Shown: in pieces, positions 47,615 to 58,618 of the stretch
Layout: every line of letters starts with the position of its first letter
How positions within the stretch are numbered: the stretch's first letter is position 1
Assembly: GCA_003008705.1 (NCBI GenBank)
Contig: PDUO01000107.1
Span: 4,536-68,535 of the forward strand
Source of the DNA: Pezicula radicicola
Taxonomy: Eukaryota; Ascomycota; Leotiomycetes; Helotiales; Dermateaceae
Length of the DNA stretch: 64,000 bases
Direction: 5' to 3'
Program-made: the position numbers and the translations under genes
Notes under the pieces: generated by a model
Told to the model about the DNA's origin: nothing
Databases searched by the model: none
Seen by the model: only the letters and a program-made list of their open reading frames with translations

Positions 47615-47979
47615 AGGAGGGGGTAATTGGACCTGGCACGTGAGAAATGTCCCGGGAAAGTCCCATTTGGTGGGACATTGGCGGGACATAAGGTCACGTG
47701 TAATGCCAGGACCAAGTGCGAGCAGGCTGCGTAAGGTCCTGAAATAAATTTGGAAATGAATCTATCTACCTGAAAACAATCAAACAATATATTATGATGT
47801 CTTCAAAAATCATGTCACATTTATCGACGCAAGGAATTAAGATAACTTCGTGCTTTGTTTAGTCAGGAGTGAGTTCCCGCCTTCTCTATTATAAGCGTCT
47901 CCCATTCATTCATTCATTCATTCATCTGCCGTACGCTCTTCAATGAAACTTGCGTGACCGAGTTAATGCTAAATTTACA
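47615..47979. other. Intergenic with a (CATT)n microsatellite
   Basis: CATT repeated five to six times at 47903-47925. Otherwise nothing recognised. Confidence 0.6.
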
Positions 47980-49934
47980 TTAAATTATCGAATCATCATG
48001 ACGATGCACACCCGAATCCCACGTCTGCAAGAATTCACCAATGCGTCGTTGCGTTGAGAGCGGCGACAAGGCATCGCGGTTTACCAATGCCGTGATCCAC
48101 CAGTCCATCACGCCAGCAAAGCGTGCGATGGATGCCATGTGCTTCTCTTCGGCCGTCTCCCATTGCTGGATGAGGGAGTCGGTGTTGAGGAGCGCTTGCT
48201 GGGTCTGCTGGATCGAGTGCGTGAGATGGTTGATGCGGCGTTGGAGTTGCCGATGGCTAGAAAGGACCTGATCTAGCGTTTGCTTTCGCGCCTTGCCGTC
48301 CCGCTCGATGGCCGTGGCATACGGTCGGAGTTGTGCTTGTACGAGGCTACGAGCTGCTGAGTGGCCTGTTGTTCCGGTGTGCATGGCGGAGCGTGCTAGT
48401 GGAGTTGGAGCTAGAGCTGGAGCTGGAGAGAATGTTGGTGACAATGGCGGTGATGGTCCTTGTGCTTGTGCTTGTGCTGTGCTCGCGCCACTGCTTGATA
48501 CCGACAGAGGATATTGGCCCGTTACTCGAGGATGGGCTACGTCGTGCGCATCGAAGACATTACCCGATGGTATGCTAAGCATCTTCAATCTAGCGCGAGC
48601 ATTTTGAAGATCTGGGCTTGACCAAGCCTTCTCTGCTTCCTCGTCTTTACGGTCGCGCTGTGCTTGAAGTGTAAGCAACTCCTCCCAGATATCCTCCGAT
48701 GCTCGGTCTGATAGTCCCAGTAGTGACTCTGCGATTGGAGCCGAGTTAAGTGACTCGGCAAATGCCTGATACGCGTGCTGCGTTTCGGCCCTTTCCACTT
48801 GTTTCTCCTTGTCCTGCTTCTCTTTGCTATGCAGGTTTGCTGCTGTAAGCCTGCTTACTTTAGGGTTACTTGGTGCAAGTCCCACATCAAGCTGATCGTT
48901 GTTAGGCTTGCTAAACCGATCCCAGCTTAGGTTAGTATATGATATCCAGCCAGGAAGAAGCTCTTCTTACATCTCAATTGCCGGAGCCTGATGGTGCTTT
49001 GCTACTGGAGCCATAGGCGCTTGGTCGATTGGCTTCCTCAAGGTTACTGCTATTCCAGCAGCAACCTGTCTAGAGGAGACGTTAGATGTATTCAGGTCTG
49101 AAATCTTCTCTTCTTTACCTTTCTTGAGTTGCCTGCAAGTGCTGGTCTCGTTCCTCCTGCGCCTTGCTCACAAGATCGTGATTCTGGAATGTCACTCCGT
49201 GCTTAACGCCCTTGTCTCGGGGACGATGTTCGTCGGCTGGGGCTGCTTCCCTACAAAAGCAACAAGATTAGTCTAGGGTTGAAAGACCGAAAGGACCTTG
49301 ACTGACGGCATGTGGGTGTGACGAAGTGGAGATGATGTCGTCGTGGCCGCCGAGGGGAGTTCGGCGAGAGGACTTTGTTGAGGCGAATAATTTCTGGATG
49401 CCGGTTCACTTTCCACCGCAAGTTAGCCACAAGACCCAAGAAGAGCATGCTCAGAAGGGCAACTCAGCACTACCTGACTGGAATTGACTGGGTGATGTAC
49501 AGGTTTCCGATGGCGGGACTGCTGGGTTGAGACATGATGGTCGTCTCGTTTGCGGTCGGCTTGAGCCGAACCGAACGGCGAAGAGGATGGATCACATCAA
49601 GCACCATATCATGGTCATCCTCGTTCATGGTACGGTTGATATTGTACAACTTACTGCGCACCTTGACTTCGATCAGGTCGTCGACGATCTCGCCTGCATT
49701 AGTGACCCGGCCTTGGTAGATGGCAAGTCCCAGCTGCGGGAGGAGACCATGGAGGGGATACTTGCTGTTACGAGCACAATCCTCAGGGCTCAGGTGGTGA
49801 TTCCGGATGAAGTCCTGGAAGATCTTGTTGTGTGTCTTGGTCCATCGAAAGGCATGCGCTGAAATGAGCGTGTTGGTGTCATAGCCGAAGATCTTGTCGG
49901 CGTTGGCATTGCTGGGTGTCATCTGGTCAGCCAT
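47980..49934 (-). CDS. Unknown coiled-coil protein, 574 aa, five exons
   Basis: Exons 49934-49474, 49408-49307, 49250-49119, 49069-48971 and 48910-47980. All four introns are GT-AG, 49-65 nt, and all interrupt the codon after its second base; three have clear CTAA-type branch sites. The N-terminal 150 residues (from MADQMTPSNANADKIFGYD) form a folded-looking domain with FRWTKTHNKIFQDFIRNHH and PLRRSVRLKP. The middle is low-complexity, rich in Pro, Ser and Ala. The last 130 residues are a coiled coil (SSHRQLQRRINHLTHSIQQ) ending in a Trp-rich tail. I do not recognise the family. Start chosen because the ATG opens a well-conserved-looking exon. It shares strand and style with the protease gene and may act with it. 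Confidence 0.75.
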
Positions 49935-51059
49935 CGTGGGCTGTGTGAGGAATTGGAAGCGATGCGAGGAGAATATTTGTTGACACGTCCTTGAGCATGG
50001 AATGTATATATATATGTGTATGTGTATGTGTGTGTGTATGTGTGGGCGTTTGCTGTACAATCTTTACTCGCATCGTATGTACAAAGCCGGGATCTCCTCC
50101 TCTACGAACTCCACCAGTTCTCCATATAGATCTCCATCAACTCCATCTCAACCAACTCTAGTCCACACCTCAAACTATTGTTCTCCTATAACTCCACCAA
50201 CTTCATCTCAATCAACTCTAGTCCACGCCTCAAACTCTTGTTCTCCTACAACTCCACCAACTCCACTCGACGTCTCAAACTCTCCCGTTCTCTCCGCCAC
50301 CAAAGAAGAAAAAGAGAAAAAAAGAAAAAAAAGAGGTGGGGGCCTAAATTAGTATACTGTAAGCTTTTATACAATACTAAATGGAACTCTAAAAAAAACT
50401 CTTTCAAATGTATATGATTAGTTTTAATTTATATACTGTAAAAAAAAAACTAAAGAATATATTATTTTCTTCTTTCAAGGCTATATATATATATATAATT
50501 AGCTAGATAATAACCTACTACAAGAAGGTACTTCTTCTCCCACGGACGAGCTTGAGCTTCGTCACGGAAATATAGAAGACTATGGTCGATAATCTAATTA
50601 ACTACGTATTAATTACTCTAAAGAGGAGGCCCTTACTACTATGTAAATACAAGGTCTTCTTCCTTTGTAGAGAATTTTTTTTTTTTTAATAGAAGATAGA
50701 GAGAGAGAAAGTAAGAGAGTAAGCGTTATTTTTATTATTTTAAATATAGGCTTTGCAAAACATGGCTTTATTGTAAAAGAAATTTGATTTGGTAGCAATA
50801 ATTCCTTCCACGCCCGGAAAACGATTTTCTACCCCGTAAAAGTCTCGTACCCTTGTGTAGATCGATCACCAGACTCCCAAGCGGCGCTTCAAAAGTCTAA
50901 ATAAATACTAAAATCAACTACACCCCCAAAACTCCTCTCCGTCTAGCTCTCCTCCGACGTTTTTGCACGAGTAAGGATATGGACGTGTGAAGAGCGACTG
51001 ATGTTGGCCAGTGAGAGGAGAAAGGGGGTGGTTCGTAGGCGTCGGTGCGAGGAAGCGCA
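49935..51059. other. Intergenic with simple and tandem repeats
   Basis: A TA/TG microsatellite at 50005-50045, a 66-bp tandem repeat at 50130-50290 (about 2.5 copies, CT-rich), an A/T-rich stretch at 50340-50520 and a T-run near 50680. No gene is supported. Confidence 0.6.
50130..50290. repeat. 66-bp tandem repeat, about 2.5 copies
   Basis: Units contain CAACTCTAGTCCACACCTC and then GTTCTCCTATAACTCCACC, repeated with few differences. Confidence 0.8.
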
Positions 51060-52033
51060 TTATGATTGCACCTGGTCGTCGTTATTCGTACTGGGGCATG
51101 TTGTGCCATCTTCAGGGGGGAGTTGGAATTCGGGTGTATGCTGTGCAGGCCATGGCCATAACCACCATGAATACGCGAGGGAAGAAGGAGGATCAACGTG
51201 TGTGCCCATCGTGTTGTTCTCGCTCTGCGGAACAAAGCCTGTCTCGCCGCGAAAGCCGGGATATGGGGTATTGAGCAATAATTCCTCTGCTTCCGCATCG
51301 AGAGCTACGTCGAACCACGGAGACGGATGGTAAGAATGAGGAGGAAGTGGGAAGAAAGTTGGCTGATGACCCAGGGGCTGGGGGATGCCTTGGTTGTGCA
51401 CTGATAGGGGCATTGGTGCTTCGGTGAAGGAGGAATAATTGTAGCTCCATGCTTGAGCAGCAGCATCGCCTGGGAAAGGGATGATATGGCGACTCGAGTC
51501 CAAGCTGGGTGGAAGATATGGTGCTGGTGCTGGTGCTGGTGGTGATGGTGGTGATGGTGGTGGTGCCGCAGTCGTGGGATATGAGGGATACGCGGGTGAG
51601 AGCCACTCTGGCGCAAGGGTTTGGACGAATTCATGGAGAGCCGATGGAGGTGTTGTTGTTGTCGTCGTCATCGTCGTCTTCTTCTTCTTCTTGCTCTTAT
51701 TCCCGCGCAAGCGCCCCCTGCGCAGACCTACACATTTCTCCCCAGCCGTGATGCACGCCTTGCATGGCGAATCGCGAAGATCCCGGCGCACATCTCGCTC
51801 GCATCTCTGGTTGGTATGACTGCATCGACGGCACTGCAGATTGCGACGACAAAAACGGCGTTAGCACGAGCAAGAACAACCATTGCAGAGGAGGAAGAAG
51901 ATATTACCGCTTGGCCAGGTTTGAGTTTCTGTCGTTTGGGGGTGGTGTTTGTTGTTGTTGTCGTCGTTGCAGTGCTAGGAGATGCAGGCGCAGGAGCAGG
52001 CACAGGAGCAGGCATAGGAGCAGGAGTAGGCAT
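51060..52033 (-). CDS. Small Zn2Cys6 binuclear-cluster protein, 299 aa
   Basis: Exon 1 (52033-51908) encodes a Pro-Ala repeat and a basic stretch, KRQKLKPGQA. An intron at 51834-51907 follows. Exon 2 begins with the zinc cluster: CRRCSHTNQRC, 12 residues, then CKACITAGEKC. This fits the Zn2Cys6 spacing C-x2-C-x6-C-x12-C-x2-C-x6-C. After the cluster come basic and Thr runs and a Pro-rich, low-complexity tail to the TGA at 51060. There is no fungal-specific transcription factor domain, so it is far shorter than usual regulators. It may bind DNA and recruit partners, possibly for the divergent gene at 52476. An upstream ATG cannot be excluded. Confidence 0.75.
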
Positions 52034-52475
52034 CGTCGATAAGAGGAAGACAGAGCTGGAGACTCTCGTATTGGGTGATTAATGCTATCTATCTCTTGAT
52101 ATATACACATTCACATACGCACACGCACATGCACTGGAGGCCGTTGACATGACATGGAGATGGAGATGGAGATTTCTTCTGTGGAGTTGTTGCTCCTGGA
52201 GAAAGACATGTCGGCGACATTCCCCAACGAACGATTTGAGTCCTGGCCACAGAGAAGCCGTCATGCGCAGCGAAAACAAACAAAGGCGACGACCACAACA
52301 AAGAACTCCGGGTCGCAGGCGCCGCCTCTGCCCTTCTTCGTCTTTCTTTTTCGTTTGCTCCCACGTCCAACTCCTCCTCCTCCTCCTCCTCCTCCTCCTC
52401 CTCCTCCAACTCCGCCTCCAACGCCAAACTCCAATTCGCAACAGCAGCTCACCGTCAAAAACTCCTCTTCACATC
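52034..52475. promoter_or_regulatory. Divergent promoter between the Zn2Cys6 gene and the membrane-protein gene
   Basis: 442 bp between two start codons. Contains a GGAGAT repeat (52154-52172) and a long TCC run (52373-52407) shortly before ATG 52476. Pyrimidine-rich runs of this kind are common in strong fungal promoters. Confidence 0.5.
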
Positions 52476-54338
52476 ATGCCTTCTTCGTTAGCTCACGGCT
52501 CGACCCGCGAACAGCGAATCGCCGCCTTGCAACGCGAACTTGCAACACGAAGTGCAAATCGTGCTGCCGCAGCTTCCACCGCCTCGGACCCTCCCAGCAT
52601 CGCAGCCACCGAGCCATCAGACCCTGAGGGAGGAGGCCAAGAAGGCAGCGAGGAGAAGACGAAAAAAAATGGAGGACCAGCAGACCCGTCGTCGTCGCCG
52701 CCGCCGCCGCCCCATCGTGATGCACTGGTTCCTGTCTCTCACACACGTCCGGATTTCGATGCACAGCAATCTCTCCTCCATCACCAGCTTCAACCTCCCC
52801 AGCTCCCTTCCCAGCGGCTTCAGAATCACCAAGCCGGACCAACATCTTCGGAGCTCTCCTTGGCTCTCCTCGCACGATTGATGCAGCCTCCAAGCCCCTT
52901 GCCGGGCATGCATCATGGCATCTCGTTGGCGCAAGAATACCGTGGGCCAGAGCCGGCGCACCACCATCGTCCTGGGAATCGCTGGGCCTTCCTGAGGACG
53001 CGGTGGTTCCTGCTGGTCTTGCTGATCAGCTACGCCATCTACCACCGACCTTTTCTGATGCGCTGGATCCATGGCGCACTACATTCGATTGGCTTCTGGG
53101 CTGACAAAGCTGCTCGAGCCGCAGCCGTGGTTGACTCGGCGGCGCAAAAGGTGGATTGTATTGCGCAATCATGGGCGGTATCAACTTGTTTATGGGGCTC
53201 TGATCTCAAGACCCTCGCAAGCACAACTGGTATGTCTCCTGCCAAGCCATCATCCAACGAGAGCGGCGTCTGACTTGAAAAAGGGCATTCCATCTTGCAA
53301 GGAGTCCAGGGAGGCTACGTGGCCGTCCTCGCTATCCTCCCCTGGCACTCGCGCAAGGCCTTTACCGGCAACATCTTTGAGAGCTTGAAATCTTTCGAAG
53401 AAAACGCCACACAGACGGCTTTCGATCCCGACATGGTGACCATGCCCTTCACGCTCAATGAGTGCGAGGGCAACTTGGTCGCCATGCTACAAGACATTGA
53501 CCACTCATCTGACGCCATCCGAACCGCCGTCTTGCCGGCAATGCAACAGACGAGGAATAGTCTACAGCAAGTCCGCCGTGGGTTTGACAGCTTCGAGATC
53601 AACTTCTTCCACTCGATCAACCTAATCAAATTCATGTCGAGAGACATCTCTTTCAAACTGACGAACCTAGCAACCGCATATGAATCGACGAAAATCCACT
53701 GGTGGGGAAAATACCTGTATAGCGAGAGGTCTCTCCGCCGGACGGTCGCCAATATTATTGTAGTGCATTCCGAGGTGCTGATCCGCGAGTTCAGTCGTCT
53801 CCAAGCATCAGCGCAAGATCTGCTCTCGTCTCTTCGCTCGCTCGAGGAAGATTTGCGCACCTCGTCTTCACAGGTCAATGCAACGTACATCGATTTTGAC
53901 GCAGCTCACAAGAAACTGGTGAAGAGTTACATATGGGCATGGTTTGGGATTGGAGATCAAGAAGCCATCCAGACGCTCAACCGCCACCGCATCGATATGC
54001 GCAAATTGCAGGGCGTCATCCTGATGCTCGAGACATATGTCTCTGATACAAAGGAAGCCTTCAATCATCTGTCAATCGAAGTGGCATCGATGAAGCATCG
54101 GATCGAAAACGATGAACTCAGTCTAATCGATGATCATGATAATGAGGGTCGGACGTTGAACGTTGGTACCATTGTCGATATATTGCGCCTGTATGCGGCT
54201 GCGCGTCTCGAGGCGGCTAATCAGATGGAGTCCAAAGTTGCTCTGAGACGTAGGACGGAGGAGGCGTATAGGAACAAATTACAGGAAAATCAGAGACTAA
54301 ACCTTCAACGGGTTTTTGCTGAGCGGGGGCGTACATGA
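52476..54338 (+). CDS. Unknown membrane-anchored coiled-coil protein, 596 aa
   Basis: Exon 1 52476-53229, intron 53230-53301, exon 2 53302-54338. The intron also removes an apparent stop. The N-terminal 165 residues are low-complexity (Pro, Gln, Ser). One membrane helix is clear near residue 175 (WFLLVLLISYAIYHRPF), followed by amphipathic, Ala-rich segments. The second half is mostly helical and coiled coil, with HWWGKYLYSERSLRR and a long heptad-like region that ends in Arg-rich sequence (RRRTEEAYRNKLQENQR). I recognise no domain. It resembles fungal proteins with one membrane anchor and a cytoplasmic coiled coil, but no function follows from that. No damage is visible. Confidence 0.72.
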
Positions 54339-54685
54339 AAACAGGTGGCGTTGGGGTTTTGAAGGACATATGACTTAAAGCCAAACCATTTATGGTTTTA
54401 GACTACTTCAAATAAGAATGTATGTTCTATTAAATATACAGCCCTAATCAAAATGGTTTCCCCCCTCCTCTCCTCTCCTAGGCTTTCCTTTATCTTCCCT
54501 TCCTTTCATTTCCCAAGCCTTAGAAAACGAGAAGAAAATAAGTATTTTAGAATAGGAAATGGGAAGGAAAGTTGCGAAAAATTATTAGAGAGGAGAGGAA
54601 ACAAGAGGAGAGGAAGAGGAGAGGGGTTAGGGGAAAGCCATCTTATTGTGCAACCTCTCTGCTCCAAGTACCTTCTCTCATCTAT

Positions 54686-54782
54686 TTCTAGTCCTCCATC
54701 TATCTCCAGCCCTCCATCTTCCTCCAATCCTCCATCCTCCTCCAATCCTCCATCCTCCTCCAATCCTCCATCCTCCTCCACT
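54686..54782. repeat. 18-bp tandem repeat, about 5 copies
   Basis: Unit CCTCCATCCTCCTCCAAT, with near-perfect copies in the middle. Confidence 0.9.
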
Positions 54783-55014
54783 CTCCTCCTGCCTCCATCT
54801 TTTCCCCAGCATGTTCCTCTAGTCCTCTATAACTAAAGCTCCAATGCATCATTTATATATGGACAAATCCTCTCACCACTTTATTCAATAATTCGTCTTC
54901 CTACCGCTGTTTAATCCCATATCATCCTTATACATGTATATCTATTCTAGTACTTCTCAAAGAAGACTGCAGCTTCTTTGGGGAATACATTTGAGGTTTC
55001 TTTATCTCTTACCA

Positions 55015-55193
55015 CTCCTCCGAACGGAGTATCAATACCAACTCTCTCTCTCGTCATCATCATCATCATCATTATCTCGACTCTTTCTTTATCCAACTCC
55101 TACTACTCCTCTGAACGAAGCATCAATACCAACTCTCTCTCTCGTCATCATCATCATCATTATCTCGACTCTTTCTTTATCCAACTCCTACCT
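55015..55193. repeat. Tandem duplication of an approximately 90-bp unit
   Basis: Two copies, each with CAATACCAACTCTCTCTCTC, a CAT run and CTCTTTCTTTATCCAACTCC. The copies differ mainly in the number of CAT units. Confidence 0.9.
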
Positions 55194-55924
55194 AAACCTT
55201 ACAACGGAGATCCCCCGAGTCCTTCCATCGCTAGACGCAGTAATAAACCAAGCTACAGTAACAAGACGCACTCACTCAGTAGCATCCCCAGATAGAGCTC
55301 TATCCTCAGTCAAGTCATAGACCACACACAGCCAACACACAATTAATTCCCTAAACAAAACAAAGACGGCTTTCCTCCCTAACTTCATCTTCACCTTCGC
55401 CAATCGACTACAAGTTCCATCGCACAACAATGAATATTCATTCCAACAACAGCAAGAAACTTCGGCTCAACTATCGTCCTATCTGGGATTATATATATAG
55501 TATATAGCCCCGGTATTGCCTGCCGCCAACTTCTATCACTCACTTACTCCTCCAACCAAACAAGTTATCAATTCCTCCCTTACGAAGTTACGAGCAATTA
55601 TAAGAATGTTATATTCTATTATATTATATTATCTACTTGAAATTTAGCCTCTTTGTAACCTACCTATCTACCTACCGACTAAGTCAAGTCACTAGGAGTA
55701 AAGATACAAATATACTACTACGCTTATAATAAATCCATTGTTTTATTTTATCTTTATAGGGGTTTGTTCAGTCTAGGGAGATAGATAGAGGAGATAGATG
55801 GGTAGAGGGGGGGAGTGAACGGAGGGGGAGAGAAAAGCGAGGTGCGGGATAGGTAGAGAGGAATAGGTAGTAGTACCTTTATCTAAATAAGAGAGAGGTC
55901 TCTAAGAAGGAAGAATAGGTACAA

Positions 55925-55995
55925 TTAAGAAGAGGGAGATAGGGGAGAGGGAGAGAAGGAGAGGGAGAGAAGGAGAGGGAGAGAAGGGGAAGGAG
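55925..55995. repeat. GA-rich simple repeat
   Basis: Repeats of GAGAGGGAGAGAAG, about four copies, within a wider purine-rich stretch from 55770. Confidence 0.85.
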
Positions 55996-56337
55996 AGAGT
56001 TTATACAAGGAGATAATATTCTAAAGTTTAAAGTCTAGACTTAATTAAGGAGAAGAAGCTTAAGGATACTGGCCACATTCTTAAGTCTTCTTCTTTTTAG
56101 TTAAAGACGAGAACTTTAGTTTAAAAAAAAGAGAGAAATAAAAATAGAAGTTAATTAAAATAAATAATTACCTACCTCTTTCTCCTATCTACTTTAGCCT
56201 TAGCTATTACTATTATTTTAGAGTATTTGCAATAATTAGAGCAACCTCGCGAGGCAATAGTGCCTATTAAGTGTCTGGCCGCGTTCCTACATAGGAGTGA
56301 TTAAACAGGGACTCGCAGACTTGAATCTCAGTCTTCC

Positions 56338-57096
56338 TTAACCTAATTCAGAGTCAGTCAATGCGCCTTTGAAATAGAATGTTGCAAGAAATAACAGTGG
56401 ACACAAGTGTCGGTTCCCTTGTTGTACACAGCTTAGAGCAACTCGAAGCTCAAGCGGCGAGCCATGATACGTCCATGCGGTGTCCATGTATGTTTCTTCC
56501 GAGTCAAACGAGACGCTCTCTTCGATAGGAAACGTGATGTTTGCCGTTCTTTCGGAGAATTCAATCTGACGCTCCAGAGGTTTGCGGAGTATACAGAGTC
56601 CAAGCGTCCCAGCAAGATCATGTTGGTAAAGCAGGTCGATGTATTCTCGGAGAAACTCGGGATCCACGCTAGATAAATCATCCAAGTCAAATTCTGTAGG
56701 TGCTGAAGCCTTGTGCTTGAAGTAGAATTCATATGGTATCAATTGTCCGTTGGAAACAGTCCAAGCCTGTGGCTTGATATAACCTTCGTGCTTCGCAAAG
56801 CAGGGAGGCCTAGCATTCGCCGGAGTTCTAGGCACTCGCCAAGCGGTAGAGGTTCCATTAGCATCAACGAGGACTTCATTTTCGGCGAGGTTGAAATGGC
56901 GATGAACTAGACCGATGCTGAGACAGGTATTGATGTTGAAGCGTGAGAAGAGCTCCTGGAAGGATGTTTTCAATGCATGCAAAGCGTTCCGCGAGCTGAA
57001 AACACCATGTGCGTCCTCAACCTCTGGAAGAGAGTCAAAGAGACCTGACGAATATGTGCCACGTAAGTTACAAAGCTTGTAGAGCATGTTGCCCAA
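56338..57096 (-). CDS. Conserved-looking hypothetical protein, 252 aa
   Basis: One open frame without interruption, in good codon usage. The start at 57096 gives MGNMLYKLCNLRG. The sequence contains LVHRHFNLAENEVLVDANG, then RVPRTPANARPPCF, a compact, basic region, and a C-terminal half rich in acidic and aromatic residues. No catalytic or DNA-binding motif was recognised. Similar-looking orphan proteins are frequent in ascomycete accessory DNA. An upstream exon is possible because the region before the start is AT-rich but not obviously a promoter. Confidence 0.6.
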   Translation of the reverse strand: MGNMLYKLCNLRGTYSSGLFDSLPEVEDAHGVFSSRNALHALKTSFQELFSRFNINTCLSIGLVHRHFNLAENEVLVDANGTSTAWRVPRTPANARPPCFAKHEGYIKPQAWTVSNGQLIPYEFYFKHKASAPTEFDLDDLSSVDPEFLREYIDLLYQHDLAGTLGLCILRKPLERQIEFSERTANITFPIEESVSFDSEETYMDTAWTYHGSPLELRVALSCVQQGNRHLCPLLFLATFYFKGALTDSELG

Positions 57097-57429
57097 TTAT
57101 ATCCGTCCTCGACTGTGATTTTATGTTGCCGTTGTGCAACTCGCCGGATTGAGCGAAGAGGTCATCCTGACAAGCTGACCATGTACAAAAATACAGGACT
57201 TCCTTAGACTTAAGGGAGTTTCGCAAAAGGAAGGCTGGGCTCTGCAGTTGAGGATGAAATTTGGAGCCCTCAACATTACAACTTCGAATAATTAACACGA
57301 TATTCGCAGTATTTCGAGTATTCTCTTTAATCTGGCAAATTTTGAGAATTTTCCAAAGACTCTGAAAAATCAAGAAAATTTTGGGGTATCAACCAGCTTG
57401 GAACATCAATTGCATGTCTAATTGATAAT
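57097..57429. other. Intergenic
   Basis: Between the hypothetical gene and the transposase stop. No inverted repeat matching the other side of the transposase was found. Confidence 0.45.
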
Positions 57430-58542
57430 TCAATTAGGAGTTGACCACCCGTGGCGCTTCACTAGTACAGTGACCCAATGCTCTTGCTTCAAAATCAGCT
57501 TGTTTATCCATTCCTGGGGTATAGCATCCCATTCCTCTAGTACGGCGGCTTTCATCTCTGCCTCAGTCGTAGGTTGGTTCTGCCGTCTATGTAGGGCTTG
57601 TTTGATCCAACGCCAGCACTTCTCAATTGGATTCATATCGGGTGAGGTAGATGGGTGAGGCATAGGTATAATGCCGTATTTTGTCCGGAACCGTTGGCCG
57701 CAATTGGTGGTTGATTTGTGACCATAAGCAGAGTTTCCATCTTCCATAAACAGTGGCTCCGCAAAAGGCCAGAGAGGATATGTGATAAGGGTAAAAGCTT
57801 CTAAAATAGGTTGTATGTGATGCTCGAGAATCTGTGTAAGATAATCGACTTGCCTGAAAGCTCCCTTCTTCCAAGTTCCATCAATAAATAGCAGCGGACT
57901 CTTATAGCCATATCCAATTGCCCCCCAATCATTTACAGTAGTTGTATGACCGCGGTGGAACTGATGTTGGATATAGTTCTTACAGTATCTCTCTGTCTTC
58001 ATCCTAGTGACCTTCTCCTTTGCAGATCTGCCTCCTACTAAGAATGTAACTTCATCCGACCATAGCACTTTCAACCACTCCACCGCCCAAAAGATATGCG
58101 CCATAGCCCAAATAAAGCGAGCAGTTACTTGAGCAAGGGTCAAGTATAGCTTTTTGCATGCTACACATCGATAATACCCTCTCTGGTGGAGTCGGCGTTC
58201 GAGAGTCTGGACCGAGCATTTCAACCCAAGCTCTTCTCGCAGCTTTGGCCACTGCAATATACGGTGCTCCCATGATTCCGCACAATATAGTATGATTTCG
58301 TCTACTCTAGCATTCGAGAGAAGGAATTTAGGGCCTATACACCCAGGGCGGAAGCGTGCTGGGTTGGGATATCGAAGGATTTTTCGAATGGTAGTGTCAC
58401 CGAGCTTGTACCTGTTCATAAGAGCGCAAATGGGCACTTTTCCAAACCAATGCATCTGCCGAATTGCCTCCTTGTGTTTAGTGAGTATTTGACCGCCTTT
58501 CTTACGCCGGAAATTGAAAGATGGGGGCGTATTGAGAGGCAT
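57430..58542 (-). CDS. Tc1/mariner-type DDE transposase, 370 aa, intact
   Basis: The N-terminal half has a helix-turn-helix-like part (KEAIRQMHWFGK, then RYKLGDTTIRKILRYPNP). The catalytic triad is visible: first Asp in VLWSDEVTF, second Asp in MEDGNSAYGHKS, and Glu in SPDMNPIEKCW, giving DD34E-type spacing. The start at 58542 was chosen over an in-frame ATG at 58587 because it gives the usual length. No stop or frameshift, and no RIP-like composition, so the copy may be recent or single. Terminal inverted repeats could not be found near the gene. It lies head to head, 76 bp from the start of the ankyrin gene. Confidence 0.85.
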   Translation of the reverse strand: MPLNTPPSFNFRRKKGGQILTKHKEAIRQMHWFGKVPICALMNRYKLGDTTIRKILRYPNPARFRPGCIGPKFLLSNARVDEIILYCAESWEHRILQWPKLREELGLKCSVQTLERRLHQRGYYRCVACKKLYLTLAQVTARFIWAMAHIFWAVEWLKVLWSDEVTFLVGGRSAKEKVTRMKTERYCKNYIQHQFHRGHTTTVNDWGAIGYGYKSPLLFIDGTWKKGAFRQVDYLTQILEHHIQPILEAFTLITYPLWPFAEPLFMEDGNSAYGHKSTTNCGQRFRTKYGIIPMPHPSTSPDMNPIEKCWRWIKQALHRRQNQPTTEAEMKAAVLEEWDAIPQEWINKLILKQEHWVTVLVKRHGWSTPN

Positions 58543-58618
58543 AATGATTATTGAGGTTTGTTGAAGCAGGAATACTATACGGCTCATATTCTCTAGTCAA
58601 TCTAACTTGATTCTCAAC

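Larger units (their letters stand above)
54339..56337. other. 2-kb intergenic stretch of tandem and simple repeats
   Basis: Contains an 18-bp tandem repeat, a duplicated 90-bp unit and a purine-rich run (listed separately). An 18-bp word, AGTCCTCTATAACTAAAG (54821-54838), also occurs in the MITE-like repeat at 63058. No gene is supported. Confidence 0.6.

Noticed and set aside
49527..49862. Plus-strand open frame of 111 codons
   Set aside because: Antisense to exon 1 of the coiled-coil gene, whose frame continues properly through four introns.
52089..52427. Minus-strand frames with Glu or Arg runs upstream of the Zn2Cys6 gene
   Set aside because: They translate the TCC microsatellite in the shared promoter.
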